From Conidiobolus incongruus B7586 (lineage: Eukaryota > Entomophthoromycota > Entomophthoromycetes > Entomophthorales > Conidiobolaceae): a DNA stretch of 27,011 nucleotides. This document shows positions 10,111 through 19,694 of this stretch, piece after piece. The notes under the pieces are model-generated. The model was not told the origin of the DNA, ran no database searches, and saw nothing but the letters and a program-made list of their open reading frames with translations. The stretch is taken from positions 1 through 27,011 of the forward strand of contig JNEM01016211.1 of the NCBI GenBank assembly GCA_000697335.1, written 5' to 3'. Within the stretch, counting starts at the first letter, position 1. Each line of letters starts with the position of its first letter. Made by a program: the position numbers and the translations under genes.

Positions 10111-11652
10111 TTAAACATTTAAGAAGGAGATGGCGAGTGCAAGGGAAGTAACCAAGAGCGTTGTAGAAGGTAATGAAATTAGTGACATGGCCGAACTCGT
10201 TGAGGATTGAGTTTGATTGCTGCCGAAGAAGTCGTCAGGTGATAATGTTATAACGGGTAGCTTTACAGACCATAAGGATTCGCATTTGACTGCAGAGTCG
10301 AAGTACTTAGTCACATTCTTTTGATTGAATAGAGGATTGGGCATCATATCCTGAGGGCACTGCGACCCTTCTTTGTACTTGAGAGATGCTAGTAGTGAAA
10401 TGCGGGACATCATGTTGCATTGGGAAAAGTTACCAGAAATTGGTGTGAGGTATTCAGCACACTTGGAGGAATCTTCCTCACATATGGATGTCAATTGTTT
10501 TGACAGTTTTTCGGGATCGTCAAGGGTTGAAATGCATGGGGCATGCGTTAGTACACAATTACATACTTCTTGGCTGGGTAATCTCATCAAATCGTCGTTC
10601 TGATTGGTTGGAATGGTGACTGGGAAGTCTACTGGACATTGGTAAGAAGCTCTGGTAATGTTGTTTACTGACAATTGAATGTTCATAGAATTCCAAATAT
10701 TTGCCAAATTATCAGCGAGGGTCGAATTTTTGCCGTCATTAGTCGATATGAGACCGTAATTGCTCCCGTTTGCGTATAATTCGTAAGCGAAACCTCCAGA
10801 CACTGCGTTCGATAAGTCATAGTCCTTGATCATTTGATCCCAGAGGCTAAACTGACGATTGGGTGATGAACATCCCAATTCGGAGAAAATCATGGGGATA
10901 GTTAAGTCTTTGGGGATGAGGGCATCCATATCAAGTCGATTGAACTGGTGACAGTGTGAAAAAGTACCAATAGTCAAGAAGTCGGGCTGAGTGTCTCTTT
11001 TGCCACACATCAAATACTCTTTCAATTTGGTGACATTGGAGTCCTTATAGTACACCATATTAGCGCCCAACAACGGTAAAGTCCTAGGCTGATATTTCCT
11101 CCTAATATAATTTCTCAAGTCCCTGAGCACCGATTTCTTAATAACGAACTGCAGTTGGTGACTCTCATCCTCGCCAAAACTCTGGTTGTTCTCAACCCAA
11201 GGCAGATACCCCAATGTGTTGGGGTAGTGAATAAATTCGTCCACGGTTTTAGTCATATTGGCCCAGATTTGTGGAGAATATGTACTGTTGTATTGATTGA
11301 ATTCGGGAGATAGTCCCACCAACACTTGAATATTATTCTCATACATCACTTGCATACAGTCCTTGTGGGATTCGTTGGGGTCTACTCTATAAACAAGAGC
11401 AGTATTTGCTCCCATATCCTTCAAAATTTTGGCTGTAGTTTGGCATAATTTCAAATTACTTTGAGCCAAAGGGTCGATGTCGTTGACGAATATATGTTGA
11501 ATGACGACCCCTTTGAAGAAGAAAGGTTTCTGGTCCGTTGGCTTAACGAATCGGTTCCCACTTACTAATAATGGAGGTGGTGGTAATTGGGAATTATCTT
11601 GACCTGCCCCTGAGATCACTGATATAAGTGATAATATTAAACTTAAATGCAT
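10111..11652 (-). CDS. Divergent GH72 beta-1,3-glucanosyltransferase-like protein with X8 domain and GPI signal
   Basis: A 513-residue wall protein of the Gas/Gel/Phr family, whose active members cut and rejoin beta-1,3-glucan at the plasma membrane. Residues 1-16 are a signal peptide, about 30-340 the GH72 domain, 362-460 an X8/CBM43 domain with cysteines 364, 366, 373, 391, 398, 412, 432 and 457, and about 494-513 a hydrophobic GPI-type tail after a Ser/Thr linker. The three catalytic-domain disulfides of Gas1 are represented (C70-C99, C216-C339, C234-C261). Both glutamates align: E154 (PWVENN) and E258 (FSELGC). However, the Asn that precedes the acid/base is V153, the Arg in the usual TIRVYSVD motif is Leu, the Asp of VLLDLS is Gly, and the Tyr of SEYG is Leu, so activity may be altered or lost. 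About ten N-glycosylation sequons are present. An upstream in-frame TTG exists, but the ATG at 11652 is preferred. Confidence 0.92.
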   Translation of the reverse strand: MHLSLILSLISVISGAGQDNSQLPPPPLLVSGNRFVKPTDQKPFFFKGVVIQHIFVNDIDPLAQSNLKLCQTTAKILKDMGANTALVYRVDPNESHKDCMQVMYENNIQVLVGLSPEFNQYNSTYSPQIWANMTKTVDEFIHYPNTLGYLPWVENNQSFGEDESHQLQFVIKKSVLRDLRNYIRRKYQPRTLPLLGANMVYYKDSNVTKLKEYLMCGKRDTQPDFLTIGTFSHCHQFNRLDMDALIPKDLTIPMIFSELGCSSPNRQFSLWDQMIKDYDLSNAVSGGFAYELYANGSNYGLISTNDGKNSTLADNLANIWNSMNIQLSVNNITRASYQCPVDFPVTIPTNQNDDLMRLPSQEVCNCVLTHAPCISTLDDPEKLSKQLTSICEEDSSKCAEYLTPISGNFSQCNMMSRISLLASLKYKEGSQCPQDMMPNPLFNQKNVTKYFDSAVKCESLWSVKLPVITLSPDDFFGSNQTQSSTSSAMSLISLPSTTLLVTSLALAISFLNV

Positions 11653-11913
11653 TATATTCAAATTAATAAATTATTCAAAAAATTCAAATGGTATTTTTAA
11701 AGAATGTAATTATTAAGCTAACTATCTCAAACTAAACTCACTCAATTGATATTAACTACAAATTCTATACAAAATTAATTAAAATCTCAAAGTATCAAAC
11801 TTCGAGAATACACTTCTAAAACAATAACAATTAAAAATAAACAACAACCCAATAACTCCAAATATTATTAATTAAAAACTGAGTTGGCAAATATTAAAAT
11901 TAAATAATAAAGA

Positions 11914-12051
11914 TTAAAAAACAATTGGAATCAAATATCCTAACATATTTACTATAGTGTGGAGGTTCTTTGGCATAAAGTTAATAATCTTGTCCTCCTC
12001 ATCCTTTATTAGTCGAACATTCCCCCCGTTCAAAATTTCCCCACATGCCAT
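11914..12051 (-). CDS. Possible small protein or upstream ORF (45 codons), unknown
   Basis: This 138-base frame stands out because its base composition and codons (GGG, GGA, GAG, CTC, AAC) resemble the host genes while the flanks are AT-only. It reads MACGEILNGGNVRLIKDEED, then a Met/Pro/Lys-Asn segment, and ends with a hydrophobic stretch (IVNMLGYLIPIVF) and a TAA. Two earlier in-frame ATG choices make it at most 49 codons after a stop. It lies 262 bases upstream of the GH72 start on the same strand, so it could be a separate small membrane-associated protein gene, an upstream ORF in the GH72 leader, or one exon of an unseen gene. A CCAAT box on the minus strand (12087-12091) lies just upstream. 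I do not recognise the protein. Confidence 0.4.
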   Translation of the reverse strand: MACGEILNGGNVRLIKDEEDKIINFMPKNLHTIVNMLGYLIPIVF

Positions 12052-12091
12052 TAAATTATACATGAGGCAAACCTATCAGCATAGTGATTGG

Positions 12092-13619
12092 CTGAAAGCT
12101 TTAATTAATGTGTGAATTAATTAAATTCTAAATTGATTATATTTCAATTGAAAGAATTACTGTTGAAAGTAAACAAACGATCTATTTAACATTTATATTA
12201 AAATGAAATCATTATGATATTTGAAAAAAAGTACATTAGATAGTTCATTGTTGTAATGTTATCACAAAGACTATATATTATGATTCTCTTAACATTGATA
12301 TCATTAATTAAAATAACAATCTTATATTGGTAAAGATTGAAATTTAACATTATTGGTTAAAAGATTGAAAAAAAGATAAATTTTTGGTTGATCTTTTCAA
12401 TGATTAAATCTAAAGTATTTGAAAATTATTTGAACTAAATTTTGGTAAATTGTTTTAGATATTGTTGTTCGAATAATTTTGGGACAATAAAACTCCAAAT
12501 AATAATTATTTTAAAATATCTCCAAAGGATTTATTTTTAAAGTGAATTAAAATTGAAAATAATGGGATTAAGTCTAGAAAAGTCATTATATTAAGTTGAA
12601 TTATCAAACACTATCCATTATCCAGAATTTAAATAATGATTTAACAAGGATATATATAATAGCTATTATTTCCATTTGATTTTATACACTATAGACTAAC
12701 TCCTATTAGGTACTCAAATTGAAATTTTTCAATTTTAAAATAATATTATTCGAAAGTCAATATAATTATTATTATCAGATGCTTTGATTATCAATTATAT
12801 TAATAGTATTTATTTAAATAATTATCAACTCTGAAATAGAGCTAGAATCAAAATTTAAGCTATATTTTTATTTGATACTTATTAACAGAATATTTCATTC
12901 AAATTAGAGTTGAAATTATTTGATTGAATTGAAAATTTACAGCATAATAAGTATTTGAAAAATTTTAATTTGCTCGCTTATTAAAATCGTACCACTTTTA
13001 TCATAATAGAAGGTTTTCTATTTTCACTATAGCTTATATAAGAGTTTAGTGATGGAAAGATATTTTATATTTGATTTTGACTTATTTATTCTGTTGTATC
13101 AAATAACAATCATCTCTGAATAATAATAAGTAAATTCTATTTAATTGGATTTGAAAATTTTTCAGAAATCTCTTTCAAATTCCTTAAATAATATAAAATT
13201 CATGCATATAATTAGTGATAACTATAAACCTTGGAGGAAATAGATTTTTGGAACTTAAACTGGGAACCACCAGTGGTAAACAAGAGTTTAACACAAAGTT
13301 ATAAGAAATTATTGAGTTTCACTATATAAAATGAAAATAGTTTATTATAAATTAGGTTTGTTATATAAAATAAGTATATCATTCTTATTATTATTTAATG
13401 TTATTTATGATTAATATAAGAAAACTTAGAGATAATATACTTTTGGAATGAAGATAATTAGAAATAAATTGTTTGTTGATTTATAATATTAGATTAAATA
13501 AAATAATAGCAATTTTTTTAAATTTTTATTAATCAGAATAATTATTAATACTAACAACTTATATATATATATATAAAATATAAAATAAAATTAATATTTT
13601 CAAATTATATAAATATTAT
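12092..13619. other. AT-rich intergenic spacer
   Basis: No gene is supported. A short patch near 13230-13300 has more G and C (around GGGAACCACCAGTGG) but no sustained frame on either strand; it may be a relic or a regulatory site. The rest is low-complexity sequence. Confidence 0.65.
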
Positions 13620-14810
13620 TTATCAATTTTTTTGATTAAAATATTTTTAATCAAAAATTTATAATTAAATTTAATTATATTTAAACTAGATTATAATTAT
13701 CAAAAGGCTTTTATTTTTATATCTTTAAAACTTAACTATAAACCCTCTAAAATTATTTAAAACTTGTAAATAGCTTATGAAGATGGTGCTTTATCTAAAA
13801 CTACCATATATCACTAGATTTATGATTTTAAAGCTAGAAGGGACATTATTTAAAATTTACCAAAATTTAAAAAACTAATTTCTATTATTACTTTTTTACT
13901 TACTTATAAAATAGAAAAATATATTAAGAAATACCCTATTATTTCTGCTATAAAACTATTAAAATAATTTAATATTAATTATACAAGCATATTATATTTA
14001 CTTAAGTTTAAATTTAATTTAATTAATAAAAATATAAAATAGATATCTTATGATTTAACAAAAGCTTAAAAAAACTAAAGTAGCTATAGCTAAACTAAAC
14101 TTATTAAGGTATAACTAAAAACAAAGGTTTTGACAATAAATACTTATAATTAATAAATTTTAAATTCCTTTATATAATCCTTTACTTAAAAATAAAACAA
14201 GATGTTAGGTTAAGTTAAATCAATCCCCTTTATAAATTCTAATGAATAAATATTTTAAATATAAGCAAATATTAATTATTATAATAGATTATATTGGTAT
14301 ATGGTTTTCTTATTTAATATCTTAAGGAAAATTAATTAATAGTAAGTTATATAATATTTTTTTAAATAAAACAATTTCTAAATGGTGTTTTTAATATAAA
14401 TTAAAAATATTTATTATTTTATATGATAACTATAAAATATATAAAATTAAAGCTATAAAAGATTTTTTATATAAAAAAATTAGAGGGAGTTACCATATCT
14501 AATTTATTCACCTGATTATAACCTATATAATTATAATTATTTTAGATAATTAAAAAAATAGCTTATAAGAAGAAAATTCTTGCAAATAAATTAAATTGGT
14601 TTATAAAACATTGAATTTCAGTTTTTAATAAAAAAAAACTATTTTATAGATATTAGAGGCTTACTAAAGATATAAAAATGAGTTATTTATAATAAAAAAA
14701 GATATTAATTTTATATTATGCATTAATTTTATATATTATTTCTTAATTTATTTATTTATTTAATTTTAATCTTAAAATTGTCTTATTACTTAATTTCTAT
14801 ATTAATATTA
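13620..14810 (+). mobile_element. Mariner DNA transposon copy A, heavily decayed
   Basis: About 1.2 kb, colinear with copy C below. The 5' end starts near a TTTTTTTGATTAAAA end motif (13627) and the 3' end near 14810. The degraded transposase frame is recognisable: an N-terminal helix region, KYIKKYP, FNINYTSILYLLKF, the site of the mariner WVPHEL-type motif, and YDNYKIYK in place of HDNCKIHK. Many Gln and Trp codons are TAA or TAG. The first catalytic block IDES reads with AAT and AAA in place of GAT and GAA, and the last catalytic position is AAT (14529-14531) where copy B keeps GAT. It is clearly non-functional. Compared with copy C, most differences are C-to-T and G-to-A. Confidence 0.75.
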
Positions 14811-15329
14811 TTAGATTTAAAATTTAAATTTTAAAAAATTATAAATAAATTTTATTTTAAATTAAAAAAAATTTTATTATTATTCTTTTTTCTAGATAAA
14901 GAGTAATAAAATAGATCAATAACTATCTTTTTATTTTAATTATAAAGTTATATAAGTTATCAAAAAACTAGTTTTTTAAACTTTTATATATATTTCTATA
15001 TAATTCAATTAACTATAAAATATATGATTAACTTATACTTTTATAACTAAATTATATATATAATATTGAATTATCTAATAAACTAAGTTTTTATTTTTTT
15101 AATTTAATTTTTTTTATCTTTTCTATTATTTTCTAAGTTTGAGACTATATTTTATTAATACTATAATATATTAATAGTGTCTAATATAAATCTTAATATA
15201 TTGGTGACTTATCCTGGTTCAAAGCTTAATTATACTTTGTTTATATTTCCATATTATTTTGTCATATTCTGTGCCATATTACTTTTATATTGATTTTTCC
15301 TCTATATTATATTGGTTCAATTATAATTA
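14811..15329. other. AT-rich spacer between mariner copies
   Basis: Low-complexity DNA with no sustained frame. A slightly richer stretch at 15190-15290 holds a GGTTCAAAGCT string like a Pol III B box but no A box or cloverleaf. It may be part of an unrelated old repeat. Confidence 0.55.
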
Positions 15330-16148
15330 CATTTATATAATTGATTTAATAATAATCATATAAATATAATCTATATATATTAAAAATTAAACTTAATAAA
15401 TAAAAACTTAAAATAATTACCTTATAATTTAACAAAATCTCAAAAAAAGCTGTAATTAAAAAAACTTATTAAGATATACAGAATATAATAATTTTTATTG
15501 TAAATCATGATAATTAATAAATTTCAAATTTTTTTAATTAAAAACAAAATAATATATTAGCTTAAATTAAAATAATCTATTGAATAAACTAAAATATATT
15601 AATACCTTGTTAATAAGTGAATGTTAATTATTATAATAAATTATAATAATATATAGTCTTTTTATTAAATTTTTAAAGTTAAATCAATTAATAATAAATT
15701 TCATGTTTTTTATATAAAGAATAATTTCTAATTGGTGTTTATTATAAATTAAAAATACTAATTATTTTGCATAAAAATTATAAAATATATAGAGTTAATA
15801 TTGTAAAAGATTTTGTATATAAAAAATTGGAAAGAGTTACCATAACTAGTGTTTTCATTAGATTACAACCTATATGATTATAATTGTTTTAGGCAATTAA
15901 AAAATATACTTATAAAAAAATTCTTTCAAATAAGATAAATTGGTTGATAAAACTTTAAATATAAGTTTTTAATAAAAAAATTATTGTTTAAATATTTAAC
16001 GCTAGTTAAAAATATAGCAAAAATTTATTAATAATAAAAGAATGCTAACTTTATATTATATATTAATTTTTATAAATCATATATTGATATTTTATTTAAT
16101 TATATTTTTAAATTTTGTCATTATTTAATTTTTTTAATTGACTAATAT
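15330..16148 (+). mobile_element. Mariner DNA transposon copy B, 5'-truncated and decayed
   Basis: About 0.8 kb matching the second half of copies A and C. Recognisable landmarks are the end of the DNA-binding half (15335 onward), the SNWC-like segment near 15725, the HDN block with a changed base composition near 15765, and YNLYDYNCFRQLK near 15866-15900. Here the final catalytic aspartate is still GAT (15876-15878). The 3' terminus TTTTTTTAATTGACTAATA near 16148 resembles the inverted 5' end of copy C. The DNA-binding N-terminal part is missing and the frame is broken many times. Confidence 0.7.
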
Positions 16149-16980
16149 TAAATGCTATTCTTTACTTTTATAAATAAGAGCAGCTTTTCTAGTAAGCAAC
16201 AGAACCAATTAATTTATAAAAAGGGTGACTCCCAAAATGACTTCTTGATTGAATGGCACTTACTACTAATATTAATTAATTTATCATTTCATTGCGATGT
16301 GAAATATACTGGAATTATTGATAATTTATTATATTTATATCCATTTTCTTACACTTAAGATATTTTCCATTAAATAATCTAGGTATTTTTGATAATTGTG
16401 GTAGACCTCAAGGAAATAAGGAAAAATATTTGATTTAATATTAAGAACTTATTAAATATGAAATGCAATTGATATAAAGATCAGAAAAAGAAATATGATA
16501 AATATTGACCTAGTTGTTTACACTATAAAATTGATGAAAAAATTTGTATTTAAAATATTGATGTAAAAACTTTATTCAAAATATATAAAACAAAAATTAG
16601 TAGTCATTAGTTCACTCAAATTAATCAATTTACAATATAAAATTATTGGGATGTAATGAATAAAAGATAATGAATCAAAATATAATTTATAACTTCATTC
16701 AATAATACTATTTAACTAAAATAATATATAAATTTCAAGCGTATTATTCATCATTGATATATGAAAAATTACAATTTTTCATTTATCTAATCCAGCCAAT
16801 ATAACGGAGATAGGTTACGAAATTAAAATTACTAACGTAAAAAATAGTGTTTGCTATAGTCGAATCGTGAATATAATTTAGCATTGGTTGAACCAAGCAG
16901 CCATACTTAACATAGGTCAATCCAGTATGTTCTTGGATTTCCACTTCAATACATTCCTGATAACCATATTTAGCCCTTCG
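16149..16980. other. Intergenic, possible weak gene relic
   Basis: A 68-codon plus-strand frame at 16152-16358 and a short readable patch near 16390-16430 (IFDNCGRPQGNKEKY) are less AT-biased than their surroundings. They share no frame and match no family I recognise. They may be the decayed front of the peptidase relic that follows, or an unrelated remnant. Confidence 0.35.
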
Positions 16981-18011
16981 TTTTGGGATGAATTAAACTA
17001 TAAATAGTTTAAGTATTGGCACCCTCTTATCTAAGTTATATGCTCCAAAATATACACAGAGTATACTCAATCTAAATTTGCCATTACTATGATTCAATGG
17101 GTAGGATATCAATTTCAATCAGTGCAATCCTCCAATATAAGTAAATTCCTCAATTCTTTATGATATTTCACCTTCAAACAATTCTTGTTTAAATCAAATC
17201 CTAACAATTTCCGTGGTTTTTATTGATATTTCCGTCATTAAAAGCTTTATTCATGCCAGGGAAGTTGTTGTATTGTTAAATCACTTAGCGAGAATGGTAT
17301 TTAAGTTTTTGAGCTCATACTGATAATATCCAATTTTTCAATTTCCTCCAATGCAAATTAATACCCATTAAGTTTTCTCAGAAAATAGCTAATAATATTT
17401 GACAAATTTTCGCCAAGATGCTCAATTTCCTTGGTGATGATTTGATTCCAATTAAAAAACTTGATTATAGGTGGCAAATATCTAACAAAGCATTCTACCG
17501 TAATGATAAATAAAATGGAGTTGATATTCTTCTTGTAAAGCTCATTCCTGTTGGAATATTAGTCTATAACTGTTCTTTCATTTCTGTTTCATATCCTGAA
17601 TTGAACTCTCACGACGTACTTTTCGATGAGATATATGCTCAAGTTAGCATATCACTCAATCAAATTAAAATCCACGCAATAGCCTTATACACTCCACTTT
17701 ATAAGAAATTTCCTCAGTATAGTGTGATAACCGATAATCATTACGCGCAGTAATAATTCTGGGTTCAATTAAACGAATCATTGATTAATTAACCACTATG
17801 ACAATTTAAATCAAAATCAGATTATGAAACACCCTCCAATGATCCCTTCCAGCTAAGTGATCAATTTTCCATGTTAGGAGATACTGATTTTAATTTCTCA
17901 ATACCAGGTGTTTTAGGTATATGCAGTACTCATGTTAATTTTAAAAATGATCAAATGAAAAAAATACTCCATTCAGACTTTGAATCATTTGCTGATTTCA
18001 TTAAAATCTAA
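16981..18011 (+). pseudogene. Decayed M14 carboxypeptidase-like gene (relic)
   Basis: A GC-elevated kilobase with no intact frame, but with M14 landmarks in the right order. First comes WDEL, then HPLI.V..SK.Y......FAITM (compare the start of a mature M14 domain). Next are VVFID and SFIHAREV at about 17213-17266, the zinc motif HxxE. RW..SNK and NGVDI follow (17514-17528, compare GVDLNRN). AIALYT then falls 55 codons after the VDI Asp in the same frame (54 in the intact genes between VD and the third zinc ligand), with Tyr in place of His. Last are TDFNFS...GVLG.CST and a terminal FADFIKI with TAA at 18009. The frame changes several times and stops interrupt it. It is far more divergent than the two intact copies, so it is a separate older paralogue. 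The call rests on motif order. Confidence 0.5.
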
Positions 18012-18489
18012 TAATTAGAGTTATAATCTCAAATCCTCAAATATAAAATAATTTTTATCATATTTATCATTGGAAATCCATACATTTTTAATTGGATATA
18101 ATTGAATGCAATCAATACAACTATCAAATCAAAATTAAATAAGAATAATTTCTTAAAGCTTATATTAGTTTTTAACACCCAAGGAGTATGCAATATACTA
18201 TTTTATTCACTTAGATTTTATTTGAACTGGAATATCTAAAAATTCAAATCCCATTTTCATTTTTAAGATTTATTATTGATCAAAGTTGAAAAAATAAAAT
18301 TATTCTGAATATTGAAACAGAAACTTTAGGAATTCTTAGCCTAAACAGTTGTATTATTAAATTCTAAATATAAGTATTATAAAATGATAAAAGAAAATAA
18401 CAGATGTAATATCCAATTTCTATTGTTATTTTATTAACCTCAGAATGAATTATTCAACTGTCTCTTATAATTTATATTATTACTCTGCA
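18012..18489. other. AT-rich spacer
   Basis: No supported gene on either strand between the peptidase relic and mariner copy C. Short tracts only. Confidence 0.6.
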
Positions 18490-19657
18490 TTTTTAATAAT
18501 GGGAATTTTTTGCAATTAAAAATAAATAAACATTTGTATATATGATATATAAAAATAAATATATAATATAAATTTAATAGTTTCTTTTATTATTAATAAC
18601 TTTTTGCTATACTTTTAGCAAACTTCTAACACCTAAAAAACAGTTCTTTTTATTAAGGACTGAAATTTGATATTTCACAAACCAATTAAATTTTCCTGCA
18701 GAAATTTTCTTTCCTGCAAGCTGGTTTTTTAATTGCCTAAAGCAATTATAATTACATGGGTTATAATCAAGGGAATATACTAGATGTGGTAGTTCTTTCT
18801 AGTTATTTTTAATTAGAAAGTTTTTTATAGCTTTAGATTTATGTATTTTGCAATTATCATGCAAAATAATAGGTTTTCTCAAATTATATTGAGAACACCA
18901 ATTAGAAATACTTTTATTTAAAAAAACAATATATAATTTACTATTAATTGATTTTCCTTCAAGAACTAAATAAGAATAGCATATACTATTATAATCTATT
19001 ACAATAAATAACATTTGCTTATTAACAAAATGTTTATTTAAAGGGATTTGTGGAGGGGGTTGATTTAACTTAATCCAGCATCTTGATTTGTGTTTTGGTA
19101 AAGGATTATACATAGGGATTTAAGATTCATCAATTACAATTATTCACTATAAAAGCTTAAGCTTCTAGTAATATTTTAATAGGTTTTATTTAGTAATAAC
19201 TACTCTAGCTTTTTTTAAGCTTTAGTTAAATTATAAGGTACCTATTTTATATTTTTATTTATTAATTTTAGTTTAAACTTTAAAATATATAAAATACTTG
19301 TAAAACTAATATTAAAGTGCTTAGATAATTCTTTAGCTGAAATAAAAAGGTGCTTTTCAATATATTTTTTCACTCTTTTTACAATTAAAAGAGTGACAGT
19401 TAAAGTTAGTTTTCTAGATTTTAACAGGTTTTGAATAGTTTCTCTCTTAACTTTAAAGTAATTTACCTAGCAATAAATTATTGATTTAGATAATGTTTCA
19501 TTACCAAAAGCTGCTTTTAAATTTTAAATAATTTTAAAGGGTTTATGGTTAAGTTTTACTAATACCAAAATAAAAGACTTTTGATGATCACTATTTAGTT
19601 TAAACATGATTAAATTAAACAACCAATTTTAAAAAGTTAATTTTTTAATCAAAAAAA

Positions 19658-19660
<3 letters not shown>
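18490..19660 (-). mobile_element. Mariner DNA transposon copy C, best preserved, inactive
   Basis: About 1.17 kb with the transposase on the minus strand, starting at MFKLNSDHQKSFIL (near 19607). In order: an N-terminal DNA-binding half (AFGNETLSKSIIYC-stop-VNYFK, compare mariner C.RWF..FK), the linker NIK-stop-VPYNLTKA-stop-KK (compare WVPHELT.AQK), catalytic block IDES, then an open stretch of 104 codons (18799-19113). That stretch contains LYNPLP-like, CWIKLNQPPPQIP and ILHDNCKIHKS. After a stop comes YSLDYNPCNYNCFRQLK. From the HDN aspartate (18856-18858) to the final catalytic position (18751-18753) there are 34 residues, the mariner D34D spacing, but that residue is AAT (Asn). Stops fall where mariners have Trp or Gln, and there is at least one frameshift near 19180. 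It cannot encode an active transposase. Confidence 0.8.

Positions 19661-19688
<28 letters not shown>
19661..19688. repeat. (AT)14 microsatellite at the mariner end
   Basis: Fourteen AT units directly abut the 5' end of mariner copy C. Mariners insert at TA, so a TA tract is a likely target and the target-site duplication cannot be told apart from the repeat. Confidence 0.85.

Positions 19689-19689
<1 letters not shown>

Positions 19690-19694
<5 letters not shown>

Noticed and set aside
10373-10603. A plus-strand 76-codon frame within the GH72 gene.
   Set aside because: It is a shadow of the minus-strand X8-domain coding sequence.
11653-11661. GH72 start three codons further upstream at an in-frame TTG.
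   Set aside because: TTG is not a likely eukaryotic start, and the ATG at 11652 directly opens a good signal peptide.
15216-15226. GGTTCAAAGCT resembling a Pol III B box, as a tRNA or SINE head.
   Set aside because: There is no A box at the right distance, no cloverleaf, and no second copy seen in the window.
18490-19660. Stop codons at conserved transposase positions as evidence of a code in which TAA/TAG mean Gln.
   Set aside because: About half of the stops fall where mariners have Trp, not Gln; catalytic Asp and Glu codons show matching G-to-A changes; and the host genes end normally at TAA with full family lengths.
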